DNA from: Alphaproteobacteria bacterium
GTDB taxonomy: Bacteria > Pseudomonadota > Alphaproteobacteria > RF32 > CAG-239
Direction of reading: 5' to 3'
Length of the DNA: 61,819 nt
Assembly (NCBI GenBank): GCA_900767645.1
Contig: CAAFZY010000023.1
Location: 1-61,819, forward strand
Under the pieces are notes generated by a model. It searched no databases, was not told the DNA's origin, and worked only from the letters and a program-made list of their open reading frames with translations. Shown in pieces: positions 50,521 through 59,372 of the stretch. Position numbers and translations under genes: made by a program. Each line of letters begins with the position of its first letter. The first letter of the stretch is position 1.

Positions 50521-52005
50521 TCAGCAAAATTCATCTGTTTGCTTGCAAACCAATCTCATCAGTTCCTTATCGCCGCTGCGCTCCGCCGCCGCCTTGGCCT
50601 GAGCGGCATATTGTTTGGCTTTGGCATAATTTGAGAGCTTGTGCTCAATCAGCGCCAAATTAGCGTAATCAGATGCGGCGCCGGCATCACGCCTGCCGGA
50701 AATTTCTGACTTTACCGAACGGCAAAACATTTTTTTTGCCGCAAGTAAATTATTTTGCCGCAAATAAATAGTTCCTAAAAAGCCGTATATATCGGCTATG
50801 CAAAAACCGGTGCGATATTTTTCAGCCTGCCGTAAAATTTTCCGACAGCGCTGTTCCGCCTGTTCCAACCAATTTTGCATAAACAAAGCCTGAATTTCTA
50901 AAAACGCAGCATCAAAATAAGCCGCATGATTTTTAGTTTCAAGATAGCCTTTTTGCGCTGCCAGAGCCTGCTCCAACGACTCGGCATATTTTTTCTGTCT
51001 GAAAAAGGCCATCGCCATAATTTCGGCGCTTTGAGCAATACCGGCTTTATTGTTAATTTCTTTATGCTTGTTTAACGCGTCGGCGGCATATTTTATCGCC
51101 ATTGAAAGCTTGCCGCGCATTACAAACAGCAACGCCTGCTGATTAATAATTTCAGATTCGGACTTTACAAAACCGGACTGATGAAAGATTTTACGACTTC
51201 GCTTAAAAAAATCCGCAGCCTCTTCAAAGCGATTCTGCCCCGCTGTCAACATTCCTTTAGCCGCCAACGATTTTGCCTCATCGTTGCGATTGCCGATTTT
51301 AGCGGAAATATTGCCGGCGGTTTCAAACATCATTTGCGAAACATCGCCGATTGCGCACACGCGATAAATTTCACCGGCGACAAAATAGACCTCCGATTCG
51401 CTGTAATAACAGCCGTGCCTCTTAAATATTTTTCCCGATTCGGCAAGCAACCGCACCGCGCCGGCCATGTCAGCCTCATAAACCAGCAGTTTTGCTTTTA
51501 AGAGCATAAATTCGGCTTTTGCCACCCCTCCGAATTTTTGGGGCGAAATTTTATCAAGTGTTTTTTTCAAAGCCTTATAATCAAATTTAAGCGCGTAAAA
51601 TTTTGCCGAAAAAAGCAACAAATTATTATCGGCAGGAGTTGTTTTGAGCCGCATTTTAATTTGCTTTTCCGCCTGCTCCGGCGCAAAATGAGCCAACAGC
51701 CCGAGACCCAAAGCTTCATTTTGGGCTTTAATATATTCCGTCAGCGGGGTGTAATTATTTTGCCTGAGCTCGCGCATCAGGCGCCGACAGTCGATTTTGG
51801 CACAGCCGAGCAAATTTTGCGCCGTTTGTAAAAGCACATAATCAGAAACAAAAATCAGCCGCTCATCTTTTTGCCGCATTTGCATTACTTCCTGTCGCAG
51901 CATGGCGCGGTAAAACGCCTCTTTAACAAGACGCATATAGTAAGCCCATAAACCAAGCCCCGCCAAAAGCGCGCTTATTAAAATCATCAATTCAAAATAT
52001 TTCAT
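50521..52005 (-). CDS. Membrane-anchored TPR protein
   Basis: A 494-aa protein with one N-terminal membrane helix (ELMILISALLAGLGLWAYYM) followed by about ten tetratricopeptide-like helix pairs, e.g. NEAKSLAAKGMLTAGQNRFE, AGIAQSAEIMAMAFFRQKKY, SDYANLALIEHKLSNYAKAK. TPR solenoids hold partner proteins; no enzymatic domain is seen. Length equals that of the protein at 48947, but the sequences differ. Divergent from the Lon-like protease gene, with a ~85-bp gap for both promoters. Confidence 0.75.
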   Translation of the reverse strand: MKYFELMILISALLAGLGLWAYYMRLVKEAFYRAMLRQEVMQMRQKDERLIFVSDYVLLQTAQNLLGCAKIDCRRLMRELRQNNYTPLTEYIKAQNEALGLGLLAHFAPEQAEKQIKMRLKTTPADNNLLLFSAKFYALKFDYKALKKTLDKISPQKFGGVAKAEFMLLKAKLLVYEADMAGAVRLLAESGKIFKRHGCYYSESEVYFVAGEIYRVCAIGDVSQMMFETAGNISAKIGNRNDEAKSLAAKGMLTAGQNRFEEAADFFKRSRKIFHQSGFVKSESEIINQQALLFVMRGKLSMAIKYAADALNKHKEINNKAGIAQSAEIMAMAFFRQKKYAESLEQALAAQKGYLETKNHAAYFDAAFLEIQALFMQNWLEQAEQRCRKILRQAEKYRTGFCIADIYGFLGTIYLRQNNLLAAKKMFCRSVKSEISGRRDAGAASDYANLALIEHKLSNYAKAKQYAAQAKAAAERSGDKELMRLVCKQTDEFC

Positions 52006-52089
52006 AAAACATTTACACTAAATTAGTTTTTGCCCGCTATTATCCCTATAATACATAACAAAAAGCTTTTACAAAAGGATTTTTTAAAA

Positions 52090-54525
52090 ATGTCCATCAC
52101 AAAATTAACTCCCGACCAACTTTACAAAAAATGCGACACCACACAATTTGACTTTAACTCCACCGCCGATTTGCAAGAACGCCTTTCGGCATTAGGGCAA
52201 GACCGCGCCATCAGCGCCGTGGAGCTTGGCATTAACATTAAGTCAAAAGGCTACAATTTGTTCTGCTTTGGTCCGGAAGGCACCGGTAAAATGAGTTTGG
52301 TTAAGCGCATTTTGGAAAAAGAATCAAAAGAACGCCCCACACCCTGCGATTGGGCTTATGTTTATAATTTTGACGAGCCGCACAAGCCGATTTCCATAAG
52401 TTTTGCCGCCGGCGAAGCTTCCGAGTTTGCTAAAGATGTTGATATTTTGATTGAAAATTTAAGTTCATCGATTCCTGCCATTATGGACAGTGACGAATAC
52501 AAAGCCGCAGTTGAAATAATTAAGCAAAAATACAAAGGCAAAAAAGAAGATTACATCAAAATTTTACAAAAAAAAGCTAAAGGCAAAAGCGTATCTTTAT
52601 TGCATATGCCGGTGGGATTGGTGGTTGCTCCGGTTAAAGACGGCGAAGTTTTAAGCCCTGAAGCGTTTGACCAACTCAGCGATGAAGAAAAACAAAAAAT
52701 CACCAACGATTTGAATGCCATGCAGGCTGAAATTGAAAACACCGCGCAAGACCTTCCGCAATGGGAAGAAAAACAGCGCGACGAAATAGACCGCCTGCGT
52801 GAAAAACTGGCTAAAAATATTATCAGCTCTCCGGTTGACGAGCTCCGTAAAAAATACAAACAATACAAACCGGCAACCGAATTTTTAAAGTCAATCCAAA
52901 AAAACATTTTGGAAAATATTGACGAGTTTATGCCCGCCGATGAAAAACCGACAGTTGGATCTGAAGAAGATCCTCTTTCACAGCTTTTGTCGCGTATGAA
53001 CAAAAACGAAGAAGATAAATTTGCAAAATTCAAGGTCAACGTAATTGTTAAAAACACACCCAATTCCGGCGCTCCGATTGTGTTGCTCGACCACCCGACG
53101 CAAGGCAATTTGGTGGGCAAAGTTGAACGCATTCAGCAATACGGCGCGTTACTTACCGACTTCACCTTAATTAAAGCCGGCGCATTACATCAGGCCAACG
53201 GCGGATTTTTATTAATTGACGCCCGCAAACTGTTAATGCAACCTTTCTCTTGGGATTCGTTAAAACGGGCATTGGCATCAAAAACCATTAAAATCGAAGC
53301 CCCCAGCGATGAAACCACATTTACCACCATTTCGCTTGATCCGATGCCGATTCCGCTTGACATTAAAGTTATTTTGACCGGTGATGAAGAATTGTATGAA
53401 CTTTTAAGCGAACGCGATCCCGATTTTTCCGACTACTTTAAGGTCGAGGCCGATTTCGGGGTGGTAATGGATCGCACGCCTGAAAATGAAATTGAATACG
53501 CCAAGCTTATCGGTTCGCTTTCAAAAAAGAAAAATCTGCGCTCCTTAAACAAGCAGGCGGTCGGCAAAGTTATTGAGTACGCATCTCGTCTGGCCGATGA
53601 TTCGGAAAAATTAACCGCGCACATTTCATCCATCGGCGATTTGCTCCGCGAAGCGGATTATTGGGCACGTAAATCAAATTCAAAACAAATCGGCAAAAAC
53701 CATATCATTCAGGCCATTGAAGCGCAAATTTACCGTAGCGACCGCATTAACAAAGCCATGCTTGAGCAAATTGACAAAGGCACCATTTTAATGGACGTTA
53801 AAGGCGAGCGCGTCGGACAAATCAACGGTCTTGTCGTTTACAACTTTTCCCGCAATTCATTCGGGAAACCGGCTCGCATTACCACGCAAGTCAGAATGGG
53901 TAACGGCGAATTTGTTGACATAGAGCGTGAAATCGAAATGAGCGGCCCGATTCACACCAAAGGCGTGCTGATTTTGCAAGCCCTGCTCTCTAACCGCTTT
54001 GCCAAACGCAAACCGCTGTCATTATCAGCCTCTATCGTATTTGAGCAATCTTACGGCGGTGTTGACGGCGACAGCGCTTCCTCAACCGAATATTACTGCC
54101 TGCTTTCCGCCATCGCCAATCTGCCGATAAAGCAAAACATCGCCGTCACCGGCTCAATCAATCAGTTTGGCGAAATTCAGCCTATCGGCGGCGTCAACGA
54201 AAAAATCGAAGGTTTTTTTGAGGTTTGCAAATACAACGGCTTAACAGGCACACAAGGCGTTATTATTCCGCGCACCAACGTCAGCAACCTGATGCTCAAA
54301 GAGGAAATTGTTACCGCGGTTGAAAACGGCATGTTCCACATTTACGCCGTTGACACGGTTGATGACGGCATTGAAATTTTAACCGGCAAGAAAGCCGGCA
54401 AACCCGACAAAAACGGACAATACCCGAAAGGAACGGTCAACTATCTGGTGGCACAAAATTTGGAAGATTATTACCGGTGCTATGTACGCTATTCGCAAGA
54501 AACACACGGTTGCCTCAATAATTAA
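52090..54525 (+). CDS. Lon-like ATP-dependent protease (LonB/YcbZ type)
   Basis: An 811-aa member of the Lon-related S16 family with an ATPase interrupted by a helical insert. Walker A reads GPEGTGKMSLVKR near residue 60; the Thr/Ser normally after the Lys is Met. A second ATPase part follows the insert (NGGFLLIDARKLLM as Walker B region). The protease domain has the catalytic Ser in VDGDSASSTEYYC (~663) and Lys in GGVNEKIEGF (~705). It degrades or remodels cytoplasmic proteins. The ATG at 52090 follows AAAGGA. Monocistronic with a terminator. Confidence 0.88.
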   Translation: MSITKLTPDQLYKKCDTTQFDFNSTADLQERLSALGQDRAISAVELGINIKSKGYNLFCFGPEGTGKMSLVKRILEKESKERPTPCDWAYVYNFDEPHKPISISFAAGEASEFAKDVDILIENLSSSIPAIMDSDEYKAAVEIIKQKYKGKKEDYIKILQKKAKGKSVSLLHMPVGLVVAPVKDGEVLSPEAFDQLSDEEKQKITNDLNAMQAEIENTAQDLPQWEEKQRDEIDRLREKLAKNIISSPVDELRKKYKQYKPATEFLKSIQKNILENIDEFMPADEKPTVGSEEDPLSQLLSRMNKNEEDKFAKFKVNVIVKNTPNSGAPIVLLDHPTQGNLVGKVERIQQYGALLTDFTLIKAGALHQANGGFLLIDARKLLMQPFSWDSLKRALASKTIKIEAPSDETTFTTISLDPMPIPLDIKVILTGDEELYELLSERDPDFSDYFKVEADFGVVMDRTPENEIEYAKLIGSLSKKKNLRSLNKQAVGKVIEYASRLADDSEKLTAHISSIGDLLREADYWARKSNSKQIGKNHIIQAIEAQIYRSDRINKAMLEQIDKGTILMDVKGERVGQINGLVVYNFSRNSFGKPARITTQVRMGNGEFVDIEREIEMSGPIHTKGVLILQALLSNRFAKRKPLSLSASIVFEQSYGGVDGDSASSTEYYCLLSAIANLPIKQNIAVTGSINQFGEIQPIGGVNEKIEGFFEVCKYNGLTGTQGVIIPRTNVSNLMLKEEIVTAVENGMFHIYAVDTVDDGIEILTGKKAGKPDKNGQYPKGTVNYLVAQNLEDYYRCYVRYSQETHGCLNN

Positions 54526-54549
54526 TCCGCCACCCGTTTAAAAATGATA

Positions 54550-54581
54550 AAACCCCTTTAGTTTGTATATAAAAGGGGTTT
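54550..54581 (+). terminator. Terminator after the Lon-like gene
   Basis: AAACCCCTTT (54550-54559) pairs with AAAGGGGTTT (54572-54581), followed by ATCTTT. Confidence 0.7.
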
Positions 54582-54841
54582 ATCTTTAAGTGTAAAAGCA
54601 GGAACTGATTTAATGTTCTGCTTTATTAAATTCAAAATTATTCACGATTTTTGCGTTTTTTGTCATCAGAGCAAAAATATGCCGTGATAAACGCTATCAA
54701 AATTGCCCAAAGCATAAATATAAAAATTTTAGTGTTATCATAATTAAAAAGTAATATAATTATAACCCGCATTGCCAAAAAAGCAAGCTAAATATTTATA
54801 TTGACTAAAAAAATTTATCGTAACAAATTTGTCACATTTTC
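54582..54841. other. Intergenic region without a gene
   Basis: 260 bp of AT-rich sequence; no frame with a ribosome site and no repeat was found. It may hold distal control sites for the strong promoter that follows. Confidence 0.35.
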
Positions 54842-54870
54842 TTGACAAGGGCTGCAAAGTATGCTAAATT
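54842..54870 (+). promoter_or_regulatory. Strong sigma-70 promoter
   Basis: TTGACA (54842-54847, perfect -35), 17 bp, TAAATT (54865-54870). It serves the 59-aa gene starting at 54909. Confidence 0.75.
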
Positions 54871-54908
54871 AATGATAATAACAAGATTGGAATTATAGGA
54901 GAAAAGTC

Positions 54909-55088
54909 ATGGTAAACTTAGTATCTTCAGCAAAAGCAAAGGCTGCGCACAACAAAGCCTTCTTAACCAACATTAATTACACTCGGATAAAGGTGTCTGT
55001 TGTTAATGCCGAATACGATCGTGGAGATGGCATTAAAATTAACACTCCTGCCAATCAGGATTATAAAATCAAAAACGACCGCAATTAA
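54909..55088 (+). CDS. Small 59-aa protein in its own transcription unit
   Basis: ATG at 54909 behind TAGGAGAAAAG. Encodes VNLVSSAKAKAAHNKAFLTN, INYTRIKVSVVNAEYDRGDG and IKINTPANQDYKIKNDRN: a basic helical first third and a polar, strand-like rest. No signal peptide, no Cys. Consensus promoter, ribosome site and a perfect terminator lie within 290 bp, so it is a short, probably highly expressed unit. I do not recognise it. RNA- or protein-binding would suit size and charge, but is not shown. Confidence 0.65.
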   Translation: MVNLVSSAKAKAAHNKAFLTNINYTRIKVSVVNAEYDRGDGIKINTPANQDYKIKNDRN

Positions 55089-55105
55089 AAACTTCTTTAT
55101 ACTGT

Positions 55106-55132
55106 AAAAGCTCCGTGCATCGGAGCTTTTAT
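55106..55132 (+). terminator. Terminator of the 59-aa gene
   Basis: AAAAGCTCCG (55106-55115) pairs perfectly with CGGAGCTTTT (55121-55130), with a T-rich tail. Confidence 0.85.
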
Positions 55133-55242
55133 ATTTTTAAACATCAAGTTATCCGCGCTAACTTTTTTATTGTTTTTTATAATAAAGTTGATTATAATGT
55201 TTATAGTTTTATATGATTTATAATTATTTAAAAGGTGTCAAA

Positions 55243-56058
55243 ATGAGCAAATTGTTAATTAACAAATTAGTTTTACCGGTGGTTTTGTTGGTTTTAAGCA
55301 TCGGCACCGCATCTGCCGCTTTGCAATGCGGAGCTCAGCCGAGTTGCGCTGATTTAGGATACAGTAAAACTCACATCAGCGGCTGTACTGATTACATTTA
55401 TTGTCCTTTTGATACTTCATATAAAAAATGTGTTACCGCCCGCACCGCCAACAACCGTTGCAATAGCTTCACTTTAAACGATTGCCCTGCCAACGCCAAC
55501 TGTGACTATTGCGCTACCGCTTACAAAATTGTCGGTTGCGATGACGGCTACACCCTTAAAAACAATTCTTGCGTCTGCGCGACCTCATGCACCAACAAAA
55601 TTAACCAATCTGACATTCCGGCCAACGCCTCAGCAATCACCGAAAGCTGCACTGCGTGCGATGTTTCCGCCAATATCATTACCGGTTGGAAATGCGACAC
55701 CGGTTATACCAAAGTCGGCAACCTCTGCGAACTTACTTATGCAAGCTGTGAACAAGCCGGCTACCGCTCTTCAAAAGTAACCAATGCCTCTTGCCAAAGC
55801 CCCACCATTTACTTAACTGACGGCACGCAAAAAAACTGTTATGACAAATGCGAATGCCCATCCGGTTACAACATAGAAGGCGACAGATGTGTAAATGTGT
55901 GCCAGGAAAACGGTTATTTCCATTGTATTCCGAAATTTGCCGCCTCCTGCGACCCTGTCCCTTCATCGTCACTAAATGAACCCTCATTGCGTTGCTACAC
56001 AAATTGCAGACTTTCAAACGGCACCCTTATGTCCAACGAGTTGTATACATGTAAGTAA
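55243..56058 (+). CDS. Secreted Cys-rich repeat protein
   Basis: A 271-aa protein. A signal peptide (LLINKLVLPVVLLVLSIGTA, cut near ASA-AL) is followed by about 30 Cys in short modules: CADLGYSKTHISGCTDYIYC with PFDTSYKKC, then CANCDYC-type and CDDGYTLKNNSCVC / CDTGYTKVGNLC / CPSGYNIEGDRC units resembling EGF-like or VSP-like folds. It would be exported and disulfide-rich. The start follows AAAAGGTG; an earlier in-frame ATG has no ribosome site. Ligand and role unknown; adhesion is a guess. Confidence 0.7.
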   Translation: MSKLLINKLVLPVVLLVLSIGTASAALQCGAQPSCADLGYSKTHISGCTDYIYCPFDTSYKKCVTARTANNRCNSFTLNDCPANANCDYCATAYKIVGCDDGYTLKNNSCVCATSCTNKINQSDIPANASAITESCTACDVSANIITGWKCDTGYTKVGNLCELTYASCEQAGYRSSKVTNASCQSPTIYLTDGTQKNCYDKCECPSGYNIEGDRCVNVCQENGYFHCIPKFAASCDPVPSSSLNEPSLRCYTNCRLSNGTLMSNELYTCK

Positions 56059-56100
56059 TAGCGATTAAAAGCAACATTAATCAATTGCGTGATACACTGA

Positions 56101-56129
56101 AAAACTCCGATAATAAATCGGAGTTTTTC
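56101..56129 (+). terminator. Terminator after the Cys-rich gene
   Basis: AAAACTCCGA (56101-56110) pairs perfectly with TCGGAGTTTT (56118-56127), then T. Confidence 0.85.
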
Positions 56130-56257
56130 TTTATATATTGTTCAAAGCATTGTCCTATTTGATTTGTCACAAAAATTTACTTATATTAATTGGCAATAAA
56201 ATCATTATCCGCTTTACTTTGGCAAAAATTTTCTTCAATATAAATCCGGAGAAAACA

Positions 56258-56998
56258 ATGACTGAACACACTAACGACTATTTGCTTGATAAAAAAGTTA
56301 AAATTTTCCAGCCCGTAAACGGCTACCGCGCCTCATCAGACGCCGTTCTGCTTTCATCATTGCCGCACAACTTAAAACCGACCGACAATATTCTGGACGT
56401 CGGCTCCGGCACCGGCGGAATTGCGCTTTGCTTATCGCACCGCTTTCCGCAAAATTCCGTTACCGGACTTGAAATTCAGCCCGACCTGTGTGAGCTTGCC
56501 AATTTCAGCGCCGAACAAAACGGTTTTGCGCAAACTCAATTTTTTAATTGCGACATAAAAAACAAAAATCTTCCGGTTGCCAATTGCTCGTTTGCGCACG
56601 TAATTTCAAACCCGCCATATTCCGAGCATGATATGCCATCGCCCAACCACAGTAAAGCTCTTGCCCATAATCACAGCGGGCTTGACTTAAACTCATGGAT
56701 AAATTTTTGCCTTAAAATGTTAAAGCCGTTCGGACATTTATATCTTATCCACCGCGCTGAAGCTCTGCCGCAAATTTTAACCTCGCTAAGCGGCAAAGCC
56801 GGAAAAATTCAAATTATTCCGGTATACTCCAAACCCAAACAAAACGCCAAGCGGGTAATGATTATCGCGCAAAAAGACGCCAAAACGCCGGCTTCTGTTT
56901 TACCTCCGTTATACATTTACGACGCAACCGACGACTACACCTCTGCCGCCCGCCAAATTCTGCGCGAGGGAAAATCTTTTTTCGCAATTGACATTTAA
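56258..56998 (+). CDS. TrmN6-like tRNA(Val) adenine-N6 methyltransferase
   Basis: A 246-aa class I methyltransferase. QPVNGYRASSDAVLLSSLP is the typical opening of the TrmN6/YfiC family, ILDVGSGTGGIALCL the AdoMet loop, and VISNPPYSEHD (~117) the NPPY motif of N6-adenine enzymes. Members methylate A37 of tRNA1(Val). The start follows CCGGAGAA; an upstream in-frame ATG lies 120 nt earlier without ribosome site. The annotation as TrmN6 rests on the motif set; other small-RNA or protein substrates are possible. It is followed by the LprI-like gene on the same strand. Confidence 0.82.
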   Translation: MTEHTNDYLLDKKVKIFQPVNGYRASSDAVLLSSLPHNLKPTDNILDVGSGTGGIALCLSHRFPQNSVTGLEIQPDLCELANFSAEQNGFAQTQFFNCDIKNKNLPVANCSFAHVISNPPYSEHDMPSPNHSKALAHNHSGLDLNSWINFCLKMLKPFGHLYLIHRAEALPQILTSLSGKAGKIQIIPVYSKPKQNAKRVMIIAQKDAKTPASVLPPLYIYDATDDYTSAARQILREGKSFFAIDI

Positions 56999-57058
56999 AA
57001 AAGATAAACATAAAATACTTAAATATGATAACGGCTCAAACGCTTAAGGATAAAAATC

Positions 57059-57499
57059 ATGTTAAAAAAAATGTTTTTAAGTTTGGTTTTGTGCACGGTA
57101 GCTTTCAGTGCCGGCGCAACCTCGCCCGAATATGAAGCCTGCTTTAAGGCGGCGCAAACCGACAATGAAGTTGCCTTGTGTATGAAAGCTGAAAACACTC
57201 GTATGCTTAAAGACATTCAGCAGGTTTACTTAAACCTCTCCAAGCACGAAAAAACCAAAAGCTGGAACAACGGCAACGGCTTAGTCTCCGGAAATTTGAA
57301 AGATATGTACAACAGTTGGCTTGCCTACCGTAACCGCTATTGTTCGCTCTATCAAAAAGCTTCCGAAAACACTTTCGGCAGCGATGATTTTAATCGCGCA
57401 AAATGTTTGTTTGACTTAAACAATGACCATCTTGAACTGATGAAAAGAGTTATTTTTAACGCCAACAGCGGCAGTGAAGAAAGCGCTCTTGATGATTAA
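57059..57499 (+). CDS. LprI/DUF1311-like periplasmic protein
   Basis: A 146-aa protein with signal peptide (KKMFLSLVLCTVAFSAGATS). The mature part has the DUF1311/LprI layout: EACFKAAQTDNEVALCMKAE, then NLKDMYNSWLAYRNRYCSLY, then a late Cys (AKCLFDLNNDHLELMKR), four conserved Cys in all. Relatives such as LprI inhibit lysozyme; many are uncharacterised. Ribosome site AAGGAT. It is the first gene of an envelope cluster with two MCE proteins and a DUF2155 protein (18 bp to the next start). Confidence 0.72.
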   Translation: MLKKMFLSLVLCTVAFSAGATSPEYEACFKAAQTDNEVALCMKAENTRMLKDIQQVYLNLSKHEKTKSWNNGNGLVSGNLKDMYNSWLAYRNRYCSLYQKASENTFGSDDFNRAKCLFDLNNDHLELMKRVIFNANSGSEESALDD

Positions 57500-57516
57500 T
57501 CGGCGGAGTTATAAAA

Positions 57517-58041
57517 TTGCAAGATAAATTTTCATGGGAAGAAACCAAAGCCTTCAATTTCGGGATGCTCACACTGCTTATTTTCGGCAGCTTATTCTTT
57601 TTTATGGCTTTTTCCAAGCATGATTATAAAAACTCCGAACAACAAACTTACGAGATTAAGGCCTCATTCGGACGAACCGACGGACTTTTGGTCGGCGATA
57701 AAGTTCGTATGTCGGGCGTCACTGTCGGTCGTGTCGCCGGCGCCAAACTCAGCCCTGATTTTAACGCCGTTTTAAGCCTTGAAATCAATAAAGGCGTAAA
57801 AATCCCCGATGACAGCAGCGCCTCTATCGTCAGCTCAGGCTTAATGGGCAACAAATACATTGAAATCGAAGCCGGCGGCTCCGAAGATTATATTTCTGCC
57901 GGCGGTGAGTTTGAATATACGCAAGACGCCATGGTATTAGAAGAACTTTTAGACCGCATTGTCACTATGGGCAAAGCCAAACAAAACAAATCAGAACAAG
58001 CCGTGCTTACGCAATTTGAGGAGAACGCAGAAGATGAATAA
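57517..58041 (+). CDS. MCE-domain (MlaD-like) protein 1
   Basis: A 174-aa protein starting at TTG (57517), supported by GGCGGAG 9 nt upstream. One N-terminal membrane helix (FGMLTLLIFGSLFFFMAF) and one MCE domain (YEIKASFGRTDGLLVGDKVR, MSGVTVGRVAGAKL, GLMGNKYIEIEAGG). MlaD-type rings carry phospholipid between membranes with MlaE/MlaF, which are not in this window. The stop overlaps the start of the second MCE gene. Two MCE paralogs in a row with no permease is unusual. Confidence 0.85.
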   Translation: MQDKFSWEETKAFNFGMLTLLIFGSLFFFMAFSKHDYKNSEQQTYEIKASFGRTDGLLVGDKVRMSGVTVGRVAGAKLSPDFNAVLSLEINKGVKIPDDSSASIVSSGLMGNKYIEIEAGGSEDYISAGGEFEYTQDAMVLEELLDRIVTMGKAKQNKSEQAVLTQFEENAEDE

Positions 58042-58486
58042 AAAACCGGTTGAAACCATTATGGGCGTGGTCGTATTAATTATCGCCATGGTGTTTTTGC
58101 TTTTTGCATACCGCGTTTCAGATTTGCAGGTTGTTAAAGGCTATGAATTGAACGCCAAATTTTCTAAGGTCGGCGGCTTAAACATCGGCTCCGATGTGCG
58201 CATTAACGGCATTAAAGTCGGCACCGTGGTTAAGCAAAAGCTTGATAATGACGACTATTTGGTTGATGTTATTTTAAGTATCGCGCCGGATATTAAATTA
58301 TCTGACGACAGCGAAGTTGCCATTGTCGGCGACGGCTTGGTCGGCGATAAGTTTGTTAAAATAACCCCCGGAAAATCAGGCAAATATCTTAAAAACGGCG
58401 ACACGTTCGCCAATACCAAAGACTTTAAAACTTTGGAAGATATGGTTGGTGAAATTATCTTTATGGTGACAGACAATGAAAAATAG
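58034..58486 (+). CDS. MCE-domain (MlaD-like) protein 2
   Basis: A 150-aa paralog: membrane helix ETIMGVVVLIIAMVFLLFAY, then MCE domain (NAKFSKVGGLNIGSDVRING, IKVGTVVKQKL, VGDGLVGDKFVKITPG). It has the standard MlaD length, and alone would suffice for a MlaD hexamer. The start lies 8 bp inside the end of the first MCE gene, behind GAGGAG. Its stop overlaps the DUF2155 gene by 11 bp, so the whole set is one translationally coupled operon. Confidence 0.9.
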   Translation: MNKKPVETIMGVVVLIIAMVFLLFAYRVSDLQVVKGYELNAKFSKVGGLNIGSDVRINGIKVGTVVKQKLDNDDYLVDVILSIAPDIKLSDDSEVAIVGDGLVGDKFVKITPGKSGKYLKNGDTFANTKDFKTLEDMVGEIIFMVTDNEK

Positions 58487-59309
58487 ATTTTATTTATTTA
58501 CGGGGCTTTCCGCCGCCCTTTTAAGCGCAAGTTCCGTTTATGCCGCAGAAGTTGATACAAACATGGCGCAAATGCAAGCCATGGATAAAATTACCGGTAA
58601 AGTCAACGTGATTGAAGTTCCGGTCGGCGGCGAAGTTAAGTTCGGAAGTTTTTCGGTAGTGGTGCGTTCGTGCAAAACCAACTCCGAAGATGAGATACCT
58701 GAAAATTTTGCCTTTGTTGACGTTACCGACAAAAGCTTTGATAAAGATGAGTTCAATATCTTTAAAGGTTGGATGTTTTCATCATCGCCGGCCGTCAACG
58801 CGGTTGAACACCCGATTTATGACGTATGGTTGTTAAAATGTTTTAACGGCGAGCCTAAACCTGAACAACTGCTCTCTGAAGAAGCACTTGCCGCGCGCGA
58901 TAACCTGCCGCGTTTGGCCGATGTCCGTGAACAGCAAAAGCAACTCCAAGAAAACAGTTTTGTTAAAGCTGAGCCGGAAAGCAACACCATTGAATTTAAG
59001 GATTCTATGTACAAAGAGGAAAAACCGGCTGAAACTGCTAAACCCGAAGAACCGCAAAAGGTTGAAGGCGAGCCCGAAAACTTGCTTAACATCAAAGACT
59101 CGTATGAAACGCCTGAGGAAGAAACCGTTACCGTTCCGGCGGAAGAACTTTCTAAAGCTTTAGAGGCTGAAGAGCGAAATTTAAAAGAAAAAGCTGTTGA
59201 AACTAAACCGCAAGCAGAAGAAAAACCTGAAACGGCACCATCCGACAATTTTGATACCGACGATTTAAGCGCCGCTATCGACGCAGAGCTCGCCAAGCAA
59301 AAAGAATAA
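58476..59309 (+). CDS. DUF2155 protein with extended acidic tail
   Basis: A 277-aa protein with signal peptide (FYLFTGLSAALLSASSVYAA). Residues ~30-135 are the DUF2155 domain (AMDKITGKVNVIEVPVGGEV, GSFSVVVRSCKTNSEDEIPE, FKGWMFSSSPAVNAVEHPIY, DVWLLKC), found in alphaproteobacteria often next to mlaD. The last ~140 residues are an acidic Glu/Lys/Pro-rich, probably disordered tail that is longer than in simple family members. Envelope role with the MCE proteins is inferred from the overlap of the genes. Confidence 0.82.
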   Translation: MKNRFYLFTGLSAALLSASSVYAAEVDTNMAQMQAMDKITGKVNVIEVPVGGEVKFGSFSVVVRSCKTNSEDEIPENFAFVDVTDKSFDKDEFNIFKGWMFSSSPAVNAVEHPIYDVWLLKCFNGEPKPEQLLSEEALAARDNLPRLADVREQQKQLQENSFVKAEPESNTIEFKDSMYKEEKPAETAKPEEPQKVEGEPENLLNIKDSYETPEEETVTVPAEELSKALEAEERNLKEKAVETKPQAEEKPETAPSDNFDTDDLSAAIDAELAKQKE

Positions 59310-59372
59310 GGAAACTCTTGTCTTTTTAGGTATTTGACGTTATACTGAGTTAAACACAAATTATTATAATAT

